Assembly: GCF_008042035.1 (NCBI RefSeq)
Contig: NZ_RDBL01000013.1
Coordinates: 701,570-736,645, forward strand
From: Streptomyces sp. col6
GTDB taxonomy: Bacteria > Actinomycetota > Actinomycetes > Streptomycetales > Streptomycetaceae
Direction: 5' to 3'
Length of the DNA stretch: 35,076 nucleotides
In this document: positions 13,755 to 21,858 of the stretch, piece by piece
How the letters are laid out: each line of letters starts with the position of its first letter
Position numbering within the stretch: position 1 is the first letter of the stretch
The notes under the pieces: model-generated
Seen by the model: the letters and a program-made list of their open reading frames with translations, nothing else
Told to the model about the DNA's origin: nothing
The model's database searches: none
Position numbers and translations under genes: made by a program

Positions 13755-14951
13755 GTGCGTACGGTCCTGGTCACCGGACCCGGCGGGGCAGGCCGTACCA
13801 CCGTCGCCGCCGCCACCGCGCTGGCCTCGGCCCGCGACGGCGCCCGCACCCTGCTGATCTCCGCCGACCCGATACCCGGCTTCCCCGACGCCACGGCGCC
13901 CACCCCCGTCACCGGGGGCCTGTGGTCCGTCCGGATCGACTCCGGCGCGCACTTCCGCGCCGAACTCCTCGCCCTCCAGCAGCAGTTGTCCGGCGTCCTC
14001 GATCTGCTCGGCGGCAACCCGCTGGACGGAGAGGAGCTGACCGAACTCCCCGGCAGCGCCGAACTCGCCCTGCTGCACGCGCTGCGCCGCGCCGCCCACG
14101 GCGACTGGGCCGACGGGGCGTACGACCTCCTCGTCGTCGACCTGCCGCCGCTGCGCGAGGCCCTCGCCCTGCTCGCCCTGCCCGAACAGCTGCGCCGCTA
14201 CCTGCGCCGGCTGCTGCCCCAGGAGCGCCAGGCCGCCCGCGCCCTGCGCCCGATGCTCGCCCAGCTGGCCGGTGTGCCCATGCCCGCACAGTGGCTGTAC
14301 GAGGCCGCCGCCCGGCGCGACGCGGAGCTGGCCCAGGTCCAGGCGCTGATCGAGGACCGCGCCACCACGCTCCGGCTGGTCGCCGAACCGGGCCCGGCCG
14401 CCGACGACGCCCTGCGCACCGCGCGTACCGGGATCGCCCTGCACGGTCTGCGCACCGAGGCACTGGTGGCCAACCGGGTGCTGCCCGGCCATTCCCCGGA
14501 CCCTTTCTTCGCCGCGCTCGCCGCCCAGCAGGAGAAGGTCCTCGCCCGCTGGGACGAGGAGGGGCCCGCCCCGGTACGGATCGCGCACCTCGGCCGCGAC
14601 CCGGAGGGCCCCGACGACCTCCTGGCCCTCTGCGGGGACGGGGCACCGGCCGTGCCCGGCACCGGCGATGAGGGCGGCCGGGCCGCGGACCCCTGGTGGA
14701 TCGAGGAGGCCGGCGGGCCGGACGGCGACGGGATACTCGTCTGGTGCCTGCGGCTGCCCGGCGCCGTCAAGAAGGACCTCCAGCTGGTCCGGCGCGGCGG
14801 TGAACTCCTCCTGACCGTCGGCCCGTTCCACCGCATCGTGCCCCTGGAGCCCGCGCTGCGCCGCTGCACCGTCTCCGGCGCGGCGCTCACCGACGGCGTG
14901 CTCCGGGTCCGCTTCACCCCCGACCCGGCGCTCTGGCCCCGGACGAGCTGA
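13755..14951 (+). CDS. ArsA/Get3-like P-loop protein with degenerate Walker A
   Basis: The 398-residue product starts RTVLVTGPGGAGRTTVAAA and LISADP, the layout of the ArsA/Get3 (anion-transporting ATPase) family, and ends in a small beta-rich domain (LQLVRRGGELLLTVGPFHR) like the Hsp20-like tail of bacterial ArsA relatives. The deviant Walker A of the family is GKGGxGKT; here both lysines are replaced (P9 and R14). The usual switch II D-T-A-P-T-G reads D-L-P-P-L-R. ATP hydrolysis may be weak or lost. No arsenic genes are near. It is four bases downstream of the SRPBCC gene and GTG-started. I infer a lipid- or membrane-related partnership, not arsenite export. Confidence 0.82.
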   Translation: MRTVLVTGPGGAGRTTVAAATALASARDGARTLLISADPIPGFPDATAPTPVTGGLWSVRIDSGAHFRAELLALQQQLSGVLDLLGGNPLDGEELTELPGSAELALLHALRRAAHGDWADGAYDLLVVDLPPLREALALLALPEQLRRYLRRLLPQERQAARALRPMLAQLAGVPMPAQWLYEAAARRDAELAQVQALIEDRATTLRLVAEPGPAADDALRTARTGIALHGLRTEALVANRVLPGHSPDPFFAALAAQQEKVLARWDEEGPAPVRIAHLGRDPEGPDDLLALCGDGAPAVPGTGDEGGRAADPWWIEEAGGPDGDGILVWCLRLPGAVKKDLQLVRRGGELLLTVGPFHRIVPLEPALRRCTVSGAALTDGVLRVRFTPDPALWPRTS

Positions 14952-15033
14952 ACGGCGCACCACCGTTCGGGTAACGTCGAAGGTACGTGTCCGGTATGCC
15001 GGGCCGCCGGCCACAAGGTCCCAGGAGTCCGCC

Positions 15034-15492
15034 ATGAGCGAAGCCAACGATCGTCCCGTCGACGACGACGCGTGGGCCGACGCGTGCGCAGAGGACCTCG
15101 CCGCCGAGCAGGCCCGCCGCCGCGCCGCGTACGGCCCGCCGCCCGGCTCCGCCGCCGAGGAACTGCGCAAGCTGATGGACGCGGTCGCCGACAAGCTCGG
15201 CTCGTTCCAGGCGCCGCTCCTCGGGCTCGCCGCCCAGGGTGCCGTGCAGCAGGTCATCCAGCAGGCCAAGGCGGCAGTCGAGCCCGTCATCGAGCGCAAT
15301 CCGGACGTTTTCGAGCACATCGCGGCCGCCGGCAGCGAACTGCTCGCCGCCTACCGCTCCGCGGTCGAGGGCCAGGAAGGCCGCTGGACCCGTGGGGCAG
15401 GCGACCCCGCGGGCACGGAAAAGAAGGCCGAAGCCCCCGATGGCCCCCGGGACGAGGGGTCCGGCGCCGGCGAACACATCGACCTGGACTGA
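15034..15492 (+). CDS. SCO2127-like protein encoded upstream of glucokinase (152 aa)
   Basis: The 152-residue product is acidic at both ends (SEANDRPVDDDAWADACAED and a Gly/Glu-rich tail) with a helical Ala/Glu/Arg-rich middle (EELRKLMDAVADKLG, QQAKAAVEPVIERN). There is no membrane segment or known catalytic motif. Its place immediately before glkA matches S. coelicolor SCO2127, which has been reported to stimulate glucose uptake and glucokinase activity and to influence carbon catabolite repression. ATG at 15034 has CAGGAG six bases upstream. It lies 82 bases after the ArsA-like gene and 73 bases before glkA. The homology is inferred from position and size; the molecular mechanism is unknown. 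Confidence 0.8.
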   Translation: MSEANDRPVDDDAWADACAEDLAAEQARRRAAYGPPPGSAAEELRKLMDAVADKLGSFQAPLLGLAAQGAVQQVIQQAKAAVEPVIERNPDVFEHIAAAGSELLAAYRSAVEGQEGRWTRGAGDPAGTEKKAEAPDGPRDEGSGAGEHIDLD

Positions 15493-15524
15493 CCGGCGCC
15501 GACAGGGCGGGGCCCCGCCTCGGG

Positions 15525-15530
15525 TACGGT
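15525..15530 (+). promoter_or_regulatory. Possible -10 box of glkA
   Basis: TACGGT at 15525-15530 would start transcription near 15537, about 29 bases before the glkA ATG, leaving a leader that includes the ribosome-binding site CTGAGG. The -35 is not clear. It would allow glkA to be expressed apart from the SCO2127-like gene. Confidence 0.4.
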
Positions 15531-15565
15531 TGCCTCAGCGGGGCTCGACCGGAACTGAGGGATTC

Positions 15566-16507
15566 ATGGGACTCACCATCGGCGTCGATATCGGCGGCAC
15601 GAAGATCGCAGCTGGAGTGGTCGACGAAGAGGGCCACATCCTCTCGACCTTCAAGGTGCCGACCCCGCCGACAGCCGAAGGCATCGTGGACGCGATCGCG
15701 GCGGCGGTGTCCGGCGCCAGCGAGGGTCACACGGTCGAGGCGGTCGGCATCGGCGCGGCCGGATACGTCGACGACAAGCGGGCCACGGTGCTCTTCGCAC
15801 CCAACATCAACTGGCGCCACGAGCCGCTCAAGGACAAGGTCGAGCAGCGCGTCGGCCTCCCCGTCGTCGTCGAGAACGACGCCAACGCGGCGGCCTGGGG
15901 CGAATACCGCTTCGGTGCCGGCCAGGGCCACGACGACGTCATCTGCATCACGCTGGGCACCGGCCTCGGCGGCGGCATCATCATCGGCAACAAGCTGCGC
16001 CGCGGACGCTTCGGCGTGGCCGCCGAGTTCGGCCACATCCGGGTCGTCCCGGACGGTCTGCTCTGCGGCTGCGGCAGCCAGGGCTGCTGGGAGCAGTACG
16101 CCTCCGGCCGCGCCCTCGTGCGGTACGCGAAGCAGCGCGCCAACGCCACCCCGGAGAACGCCACGATCCTGCTGGCGCTCGGCGACGGCACCGTCGACGG
16201 CATCGAGGGCAAGCACATCAGCGAGGCCGCCCGCCAGGGCTGCCCGGTGGCCGTCGACTCGTTCCGCGAGCTGGCCCGCTGGGCCGGCGCCGGACTCGCC
16301 GACCTGGCCTCGCTGTTCGACCCGTCGGCCTTCATCGTCGGCGGCGGCGTCTCGGACGAGGGCGAGCTGGTCCTCGACCCGATCCGCAAGTCGTTCCGGC
16401 GCTGGCTGATCGGCGGCGAGTGGCGCCCGCACGCCCAGGTGCTCGCGGCCCAACTCGGCGGCAAGGCAGGGCTCGTGGGCGCCGCGGACCTGGCCCGCCA
16501 GGGCTGA
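15566..16507 (+). CDS. glkA: Glucokinase, ROK family (GlkA)
   Basis: The 313-residue product phosphorylates glucose with ATP to glucose-6-phosphate in the cytosol and, in Streptomyces, is required for glucose repression. Visible motifs are the ATP phosphate loop GVDIGGTK (residues 6-13), the sugar-binding ENDANAA with catalytic D105, E154 and H157 in AAEFGHIRV, and the ROK zinc motif CGCGSQGCWE (C167, C169, C174, with H157). Its length fits known Streptomyces GlkA proteins. ATG at 15566 has CTGAGGG upstream. There is no N-terminal helix-turn-helix, so it is an enzyme, not a ROK repressor. A strong hairpin follows the stop. Confidence 0.96.
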   Translation: MGLTIGVDIGGTKIAAGVVDEEGHILSTFKVPTPPTAEGIVDAIAAAVSGASEGHTVEAVGIGAAGYVDDKRATVLFAPNINWRHEPLKDKVEQRVGLPVVVENDANAAAWGEYRFGAGQGHDDVICITLGTGLGGGIIIGNKLRRGRFGVAAEFGHIRVVPDGLLCGCGSQGCWEQYASGRALVRYAKQRANATPENATILLALGDGTVDGIEGKHISEAARQGCPVAVDSFRELARWAGAGLADLASLFDPSAFIVGGGVSDEGELVLDPIRKSFRRWLIGGEWRPHAQVLAAQLGGKAGLVGAADLARQG

Positions 16508-16530
16508 GCCCGCCCGCATCACGCAAACGC

Positions 16531-16573
16531 CGGACGCCCGTCGCGCCCCCTCGGGGAGCGGCGGGCGTCCGCC
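16531..16573 (+). terminator. Terminator-like hairpin after glkA
   Basis: CGGACGCCCGTCGC (from about 16531) pairs with GGCGGGCGTCCG (ending at about 16572), allowing small internal mismatches around a loop of C-runs and G-runs. It lies about 25 bases after the glkA stop and directly before the -10 box of the next gene. Confidence 0.65.
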
Positions 16574-16574
16574 G

Positions 16575-16589
16575 TATCGTGAGGGCATG
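16575..16589 (+). promoter_or_regulatory. -10 element of a probable leaderless promoter (EEP-family gene)
   Basis: TATCGT at 16575-16580 ends six bases before the ATG at 16587. The only purines between (GAGGG) could act as a weak ribosome-binding site if transcription starts earlier. Confidence 0.4.
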
Positions 16590-17351
16590 GCCACGATGTC
16601 GCTGCCCGATTCCCGCACCGAGCAGGACGGCTCGGCCGTCATCAGGGTGCTCAGCTACAACATCCGGTCGATGCGCGACGACCGCGCCGCCCTCGCCCGG
16701 GTCATCCGCGCCTGCGCCCCCGATCTGGTCCTCGTCCAGGAGGCGCCGCGGTTCTTCCGCTGGCGCAAGTACGCCGCCCGGCTCGCCGCCGCCACCGACC
16801 TGGTGATCCTCGGCGGGGGCGCCACCGCGGCCGGGCCGCTGCTGCTGTGCTCGCTGCGCGCCACGGTCGAGCGCACCGAGGACATCCTGCTGCCGCGCAC
16901 CCCGGGGCAGCACCGCAGGGGATTCGCCACCGCGGTGGTCCGGTTCGCGGGCGCCCGGCTCGGCGTGGTGAGCTGCCACCTGAGCCTCCAGCGGCAGGAG
17001 CGCGCGGCCCAGGCGGAGCGGCTGACCACGACCGTGGACGCGCTGGGCGTGGAGCACGCGGTGGTCGCCGGCGACCTCAACGACGTACCGAGCGGGCGGG
17101 CCTTCCGGCGACTGGCCGGGCGCTACCAGGACTGCTGGGAGACCGAGCCGCGGGGCGGCGAGTACACCTTCCCCGCGCACGACCCGCTCCGCCGGATCGA
17201 CGCCGTCTTCGCCACCGACGGCGTCGAGGTCCTGGGCTGCGGGGTCCCGAACGGGCTGCCCGGGGTGCGGGAGGCCGACCTGCGGGCCGCGACCGACCAC
17301 CTGCCGGTCCTGGCCGCGCTGAGGGTGCCCGCCGCGCCGGACGGCAGCTAG
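16587..17351 (+). CDS. Endonuclease/exonuclease/phosphatase (EEP) family protein
   Basis: The 254-residue product has the EEP fold motifs in order: VLSYNIRSM (metal-binding Asn), DLVLVQEAP (metal-binding Glu), GVVSCHLSLQ, VVAGDLNDVPSG (catalytic Asp and Asn), RIDAVFATDG and ATDHLPVLAAL (catalytic Asp-His). All key residues are present, so it should be an active Mg2+-dependent phosphohydrolase on nucleic acid, lipid phosphate or inositol phosphate headgroup; the family alone does not decide. No signal peptide is evident. The TAG stop forms part of a 22-bp palindrome arm shared with the convergent membrane-protein gene. Confidence 0.9.
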   Translation: MATMSLPDSRTEQDGSAVIRVLSYNIRSMRDDRAALARVIRACAPDLVLVQEAPRFFRWRKYAARLAAATDLVILGGGATAAGPLLLCSLRATVERTEDILLPRTPGQHRRGFATAVVRFAGARLGVVSCHLSLQRQERAAQAERLTTTVDALGVEHAVVAGDLNDVPSGRAFRRLAGRYQDCWETEPRGGEYTFPAHDPLRRIDAVFATDGVEVLGCGVPNGLPGVREADLRAATDHLPVLAALRVPAAPDGS

Positions 17352-17414
17352 GGCCTCTCGTTTGGATCAGGCCGGAGCCCGCGAGCCCGGCATGATCCAA
17401 ACGAAAGGCCCTAG
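17348..17414. repeat. 22-bp-arm palindromic element with CTAG ends (REP-like/bidirectional terminator)
   Basis: The left arm 17348-17369 (begins CTAGGGCCT, then TCGTTTGGATCA) is the reverse complement of the right arm 17393-17414 with one mismatch (17357 against 17405). The 23-base centre can form a further GCCGG/CCGGC pair. The TAG stop of the EEP gene (17349-17351) and the TAG stop of the minus-strand gene (17411-17413) lie symmetrically in the two tips. I recall near-identical TTTCGTTTGGATCA palindromes elsewhere in Streptomyces genomes; if so, this is a dispersed repeat acting as a terminator. Confidence 0.85.
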
Positions 17415-18085
17415 ACCACCGCGCCCCGGCCGGGGTCGTCGTCTCCCTCGTCGTCGGGGTTCATCCGCGCCACCAGCGTCACGAAACCGCCCAGGAAGCC
17501 GCCGACGCACACCGTCGTCAGCCACCAGGTCATCTCCCAGGACAGCAGCACCGCGAGCAGCATCAGCACCGGCCCGCCGACCACCGCGAGCCAGGCGAAC
17601 TTCGCCGTGACGTCCGCCTCCGGCAGCGGCGGCGGCTCCGGCGGCACGAAGTGCCCCTCGTCGTCGTCCCCGCCGGCGGCGTCCGGGTCGGCCGGCTCGA
17701 AGTCGCGCGGCCCGGCGCCGACCCCGGGCGCGAACACCACGGAGCTGCCGAGCGGGCGGTCCGGCTCCGGCTTGGGCGGCCGCTTGCCGAGCCCCTTGTC
17801 CGGGTCCGGGGCGGTCAGCGGACCGTCGTCCGGCAGCGCGAGATCCTCGATCGACCGGAAGGGCCTGGCCCCCGGCGGGTCCGGCGGCTCCTGCCCGTAC
17901 CCCGCGACGATGGCCTTCCAGGCGGCCTCCTCGTCGAGCGGCCCGCCGTCGCCCTCACCGGCCGCCGGGGCGGCCGGTGCCTCGGGCGCCGCGGAGCCGC
18001 CGTCGTCGGCGACGGCCGCTCCCTCCACGGGGAGCGGCTCGCGCTCCTCCTCGCTGCCCGCGCGCTCCGCGTCGTGCTCAGCCAC
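17411..18085 (-). CDS. Two-TM membrane protein with acidic, proline-rich cytosolic N-terminus (hypothetical)
   Basis: The 224-residue product has a long acidic and Pro/Gly-rich N-terminal part (about 1-165), then two adjacent hydrophobic helices (FAWLAVVGGPVLMLLAVLLS and TTVCVGGFLGGFVTLVARM), and a short acidic tail. This plan is seen in uncharacterised Streptomyces proteins of unknown role. GTG at 18085 is chosen because it overlaps the hydrolase stop by eight bases (GTGGCTGA), implying co-translation with that gene; the longer frame upstream is the antisense-like part of the hydrolase. The downstream palindrome supplies the stop and terminator. Confidence 0.8.
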   Translation of the reverse strand: MAEHDAERAGSEEEREPLPVEGAAVADDGGSAAPEAPAAPAAGEGDGGPLDEEAAWKAIVAGYGQEPPDPPGARPFRSIEDLALPDDGPLTAPDPDKGLGKRPPKPEPDRPLGSSVVFAPGVGAGPRDFEPADPDAAGGDDDEGHFVPPEPPPLPEADVTAKFAWLAVVGGPVLMLLAVLLSWEMTWWLTTVCVGGFLGGFVTLVARMNPDDEGDDDPGRGAVV

Positions 18086-18869
18086 CGGACGTGCTCCCCT
18101 TCTTCCCGCCCTGTTCCTTCTCGTTCGGAGCGAGGCGGCCGATGAACGCATGGCTCTCGTCGAAGATCCGCTTCGCATCATGGTCCAACGTCGCCACGTG
18201 GTAGCTCTGTTCCAGCAGGACCTCACGGACATCCGTCGAGGAGACGCGGCTCAGGATGCGGGCGGAGTCGGCGGGCGGCACGACATGGTCCTGCGGGCTG
18301 TGCAGCAGCAGGAGCGGCTGGGTGACCTGGGGCAGGTCGCCGTCGACCAGCCGGAAGAACGTCCGCACCGAGTGCGCCGCGTGCAGCGGCACCCGGTCGT
18401 AGCCCACCTCGGCGACGCCCTCCAGCGCGATATCGCTGACCAGGCCCTTCGTCGTGGGCACCAGATGACGGACCACCGGCAGCGCGTGCGCCGCGAGGCC
18501 GTGCACCTTGTTGGCCGGATTGACGAGGACCAGACCGCTGACCGCGTCGCCGTGCTTCGCGGCCAGCCGCAGCGCCAGCGCGCCGCCCATGGACAGCCCG
18601 AAGACGAAGACCCGCGCGCAGCGCTCCAGCAGGCCGCGCAGCTCCCGGTCCACCTCCGCGTACCAGTCCTGCCAGCCGGTCACCTGCATGTCCTGCCAGC
18701 GCGTGCCGTGTCCCGGCAGCAGCGGCAGCGACACCGTGAGACCGCGCTCGGCCAGATACTCGGCCCAGGGACGCAGCGACTGCGGGGAACCGGTGAATCC
18801 GTGACAGAGGAGGACGCCGACCTCTCCGCCCTCGTGGCGGAACGGCTCGGCTCCGGGAAGGACCGGCAC
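18078..18869 (-). CDS. Alpha/beta hydrolase, carboxylesterase/monoacylglycerol-lipase type (Est30-like)
   Basis: The 263-residue product has the oxyanion motif LLCHGFTGSP, the nucleophile elbow VFGLSMGGALAL, the acid in LLLLHSPQDHVVPP and the histidine in EQSYHVATLDHD, giving a complete Ser-Asp-His triad in the order seen in Est30-type carboxylesterases and monoglyceride lipases. No signal peptide is present, so it is cytosolic. GTG at 18869 follows AGGAG by seven bases. It is divergent from the acyltransferase gene with 225 bases between them, and it shares a transcript with the two-TM protein. A role in acyl-ester turnover next to an acyltransferase is inferred. Confidence 0.9.
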   Translation of the reverse strand: MPVLPGAEPFRHEGGEVGVLLCHGFTGSPQSLRPWAEYLAERGLTVSLPLLPGHGTRWQDMQVTGWQDWYAEVDRELRGLLERCARVFVFGLSMGGALALRLAAKHGDAVSGLVLVNPANKVHGLAAHALPVVRHLVPTTKGLVSDIALEGVAEVGYDRVPLHAAHSVRTFFRLVDGDLPQVTQPLLLLHSPQDHVVPPADSARILSRVSSTDVREVLLEQSYHVATLDHDAKRIFDESHAFIGRLAPNEKEQGGKKGSTSGG

Positions 18870-19094
18870 CGGGGTCTCCTGTTCGTGAGGCTCGCGGGGA
18901 GCGTGAGGGGGTGTGCGGAAGGATGTACGGGAGTGCGCGAGGATTACTTCACCGTACGCGACCGGGCCGACACCGACCAGGGCCGTCACCGGGCGGTCCC
19001 GCCCCTGAGCACGGACACCCCGCCCCCGCCGGGAGGAGGGACGGGCCGTACCTCGGGTTAAGGTCTGTCGGACAGCACACAGGAGGCACCCGAG

Positions 19095-19826
19095 TTGATC
19101 TACGGCGCTATGAAGTTCTCCATCGGCGGGTCTCTGAAGCTCGCCTTCAGGCCGTGGGTGGAGGGCCTGGAGAACATCCCCGCGCGCGGGCCCGCGATCC
19201 TCGCCAGCAACCACCTGTCGTTCTCCGACTCCTTCTTCCTGCCGGCCGTCCTGGACCGCAAGGTGACCTTCATCGCGAAGGCCGAGTACTTCACCGCCCC
19301 CGGCGTCAAGGGCAAGCTCACCGCCGCGTTCTTCAAGGGCGTCGGCCAGCTCCCCGTCGACCGCTCGGGCGCGCGCGGCGCCGGCGAGGCGGCGATCCGG
19401 GCGGGCATCGAGGTCATCGAGAGCGGCGGCCTCTTCGGCATCTACCCCGAGGGCACCCGGTCGCCCGACGGCCGTCTCTACCGGGGCAAGCCCGGCGGCC
19501 TCGCCCGGGTCGCGCTGGCCACCGGCGCGCCGGTCATCCCCGTGGCGATGATCGACACGGAGAAGATCCAGCCGCCCGGCCAGGTGATGCCCAAGCTGAT
19601 GCGCCCGGGGATCCGGATCGGCGAGCCGCTCGACTTCAGCCGCTACCACGGCATGGAGGGCGACCGCTTCATCCTGCGCTCGGTCACCGACGAGGTGATG
19701 TACGAGATCATGAAGCTCTCGGGCCAGGAGTACGTCGACATCTACGCGACCGCCGCCAAGCGGCAGATCGCCGACGAGGCCAAGCGCCGGTCCGAGGCCG
19801 CGAAGAAGACGGGCGAAGACGCCTAG
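19095..19826 (+). CDS. 1-acyl-sn-glycerol-3-phosphate acyltransferase-like protein (PlsC family)
   Basis: The 243-residue product shows the PlsC blocks: block I NHLSFSD (H-x4-D), block III GLFGIYPEGTRSPDGRLY with the glycerophosphate-binding Glu-Gly-Thr, and block IV GAPVIPVAMI. It should transfer acyl groups onto lysophosphatidic acid or a related lysolipid at the inner membrane face. TTG at 19095 is the start because AGGAGG lies nine bases upstream and the family's N-terminus begins there. A possible -10 box TAAGGT is at 19059-19064. A homologue lies near pimB' in mycobacteria (Rv2182c, from memory). Confidence 0.93.
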   Translation: MIYGAMKFSIGGSLKLAFRPWVEGLENIPARGPAILASNHLSFSDSFFLPAVLDRKVTFIAKAEYFTAPGVKGKLTAAFFKGVGQLPVDRSGARGAGEAAIRAGIEVIESGGLFGIYPEGTRSPDGRLYRGKPGGLARVALATGAPVIPVAMIDTEKIQPPGQVMPKLMRPGIRIGEPLDFSRYHGMEGDRFILRSVTDEVMYEIMKLSGQEYVDIYATAAKRQIADEAKRRSEAAKKTGEDA

Positions 19827-19858
19827 CGTCGGTCCGCCGGGGGACGGGGGAGAACAGC

Positions 19859-21091
19859 ATGGTCAAACGCGTACGCGTGGTACGGATGTCGGTGGAGCAG
19901 CCGCTGTGGCGCGCCCTGTCGGCGTACCGCGTCCTGACGATGCTCTACGCGCTGCTGCTCGCGGCCTTCGCCCGGCACGACTACGAGCGGCCCTGGATAG
20001 CGATCACGTTCCTGTCGCTGATGACCGTCTGGACGCTCGCCACCCTGCCGAAGGTGGGCAGCGCCGCCGCCTGCACCAAGCGCTTCCTGGGCGCGGACCT
20101 GGCCATCGCCCTGACCGGCATCGTCGTCACCCCGCTCGCCGACTTCCAGGCGCAGCACGTCGACGGGCCGACCCTGCCGTCCATCTGGACCGCCGGTTCC
20201 GTCCTGGCCTTCGCGATCAAGGGCGGCTGGCGCTGGGCCGGGTTCGCCTCCAGCCTCGTCGCCGTCGCCAACCTCATCGAGCGCGGCGAGCCCAGCCGCG
20301 ACACCCTGCACAACGTGATGCTGGTCTGGGTCGCCTCCATCGCCATCGGGTACGTCGTCGAGGTCGCCCGCGCCAGTGAGCGCACCCTCGCCCGCGCCCT
20401 GGAGATCGAGGCCGCCACCCGCGAACGCGAACGCCTCGCCCGGGACATCCACGATGGCGTGCTCCAGGTCCTCGCGATGGTCCAGCGGCGCGGCGCCGCG
20501 ATGGGCGGCGAGGCCGCGGAGCTGGGCCGGATGGCCGGGGAGCAGGAGGTCGCCCTGCGCACCCTGGTCTCCAGCGGCCTCGTGCCCCCCACCCGGGTCT
20601 CCGAGGACGCCTCCGAGGGCGCCGTCGTTCGCACCGTCGAGGCGGACGAGGACGAGCCGGGCGACGGGGACGGCGGCGAGATCGATCTGCGGACGCTGCT
20701 CGCCCCGCACGCCGGGGCCCGCACCAGCTTCGCGGAGCCGGGGGCACCGGTGCTGCTCCCGGCCCCGGCGGCCTCGGAGCTGGCGGCGGCGGTCGGCGCG
20801 GCCCTGGACAATGTCCGGGTGCACGCGGGGGAGGACGCCCAGGCGTGGATCCTGCTGGAGGACTGGCCGGACGAGGTCATCGTGACGGTCCGGGACGACG
20901 GCCCCGGCATCCCCGAGGGGCGGCTCGCGCAGGCCGAGGGGGAGGGGCGGCTCGGGGTCGCCCTGTCGATCCGCGGCCGGCTGCGCGATCTGGGCGGTAC
21001 GGCTGAGCTGATCTCGGTGCCCGGCCAGGGCACCGAGGTCGAACTGAAGGTTCCGAAGGTTTCACGGGGGAAGGCGGGTTCGGTCCGATGA
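19859..21091 (+). CDS. macS: Sensor histidine kinase, MacS-like
   Basis: The 410-residue product has an N-terminal membrane sensor with about five hydrophobic helices (residues about 25-180), a short linker, the HisKA_3 phosphoacceptor motif ERERLARDIHDGVLQVL, and a HATPase domain (ALDNVRVHAG N-box, DDGPGIPEG G1 box, GTEVELKVP end). It should autophosphorylate on His and pass phosphate to the neighbouring NarL-type regulator. The start ATG follows GGGGGAG. The stop overlaps the regulator start in ATGA. Position after a PlsC-like gene matches S. coelicolor SCO2121, whose SCO2120/2121 pair is called MacRS (morphogenesis and actinorhodin); the name rests on that synteny. Confidence 0.87.
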   Translation: MVKRVRVVRMSVEQPLWRALSAYRVLTMLYALLLAAFARHDYERPWIAITFLSLMTVWTLATLPKVGSAAACTKRFLGADLAIALTGIVVTPLADFQAQHVDGPTLPSIWTAGSVLAFAIKGGWRWAGFASSLVAVANLIERGEPSRDTLHNVMLVWVASIAIGYVVEVARASERTLARALEIEAATRERERLARDIHDGVLQVLAMVQRRGAAMGGEAAELGRMAGEQEVALRTLVSSGLVPPTRVSEDASEGAVVRTVEADEDEPGDGDGGEIDLRTLLAPHAGARTSFAEPGAPVLLPAPAASELAAAVGAALDNVRVHAGEDAQAWILLEDWPDEVIVTVRDDGPGIPEGRLAQAEGEGRLGVALSIRGRLRDLGGTAELISVPGQGTEVELKVPKVSRGKAGSVR

Positions 21092-21780
21092 GCGCGACAC
21101 ACGAAGAGGGCGCCGGGCAGAGGGCGATCAGGGTGATGGTGGTCGATGACCACCCGATGTGGCGGGACGCCGTCGCCCGGGACCTCGCCGAGGCCGGCTT
21201 CGACGTGGTGGCGACCGCCGGGGACGGCCCGCAGGCCGTCCGCCGCGCCGGCGCCGTCACCCCGGACGTCCTGGTCCTCGACCTCAATCTGCCCGGCATG
21301 CCCGGGGTCCAGGTCTGCAAGGAACTCGTCGGCGCCCAGCCCGGACTGCGGGTGCTGGTGCTCTCCGCCAGCGGTGAGCACGCCGACGTCCTGGAGGCGG
21401 TCAAGTCCGGCGCCACCGGCTACCTGATGAAGTCCGCGAGCACCCAGGAGCTGACCGAGGCCGTCCGCCGCACCGCCGCCGGTGACGCCGTCTTCACCCC
21501 GGGCCTGGCCGGCCTGGTGCTCGGCGAGTACCGCAGGCTGGCCTCCGAGCCCGCACCGGCCGCCTCCGACGAGCCCAAGGCCCCGGAGCTGACCGACCGG
21601 GAGACCGAGGTGCTGCGGCTGGTCGCCAAGGGGCTCTCGTACAAGCAGATCGCCGAACGGCTCGTCATCTCGCACCGCACCGTGCAGAACCACGTCCAGA
21701 ACACCCTGGGCAAGCTCCAGCTGCACAACCGGGTCGAGCTGGTGCGGTACGCCATAGAGCGCGGGCTCGACGACGCGTAG
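21088..21780 (+). CDS. macR: NarL/LuxR-type response regulator, MacR-like
   Basis: The 230-residue product has a receiver domain with acidic pair D20/D21 (VMVVDDHPMW), phosphoacceptor D65 (VLVLDLNLPG), the conserved Ser/Thr-Ala and Lys region (VLVLSASGEH, GYLMKSAS), and a C-terminal LuxR helix-turn-helix (LTDRETEVLRLVAKGLSYKQ then IAERLVISHRTVQNHV). The start overlaps the kinase stop by four bases, so the pair is translationally coupled. In S. coelicolor MacR is reported to control membrane-protein genes and to affect differentiation and actinorhodin; that link is by synteny. Confidence 0.9.
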   Translation: MSATHEEGAGQRAIRVMVVDDHPMWRDAVARDLAEAGFDVVATAGDGPQAVRRAGAVTPDVLVLDLNLPGMPGVQVCKELVGAQPGLRVLVLSASGEHADVLEAVKSGATGYLMKSASTQELTEAVRRTAAGDAVFTPGLAGLVLGEYRRLASEPAPAASDEPKAPELTDRETEVLRLVAKGLSYKQIAERLVISHRTVQNHVQNTLGKLQLHNRVELVRYAIERGLDDA

Positions 21781-21858
21781 GGCCTGAGCGGCGCGGCGGG
21801 GCACCCGGCCGTATATTCGCCAGGACCGGCCGCGCAGCACGCAGACAGGGGAGACGTC

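Noticed and set aside
13755..14951. Arsenite efflux ATPase (ArsA)
   Set aside because: Both P-loop lysines are missing and there are no arsB, arsC or arsR genes near; family resemblance only.
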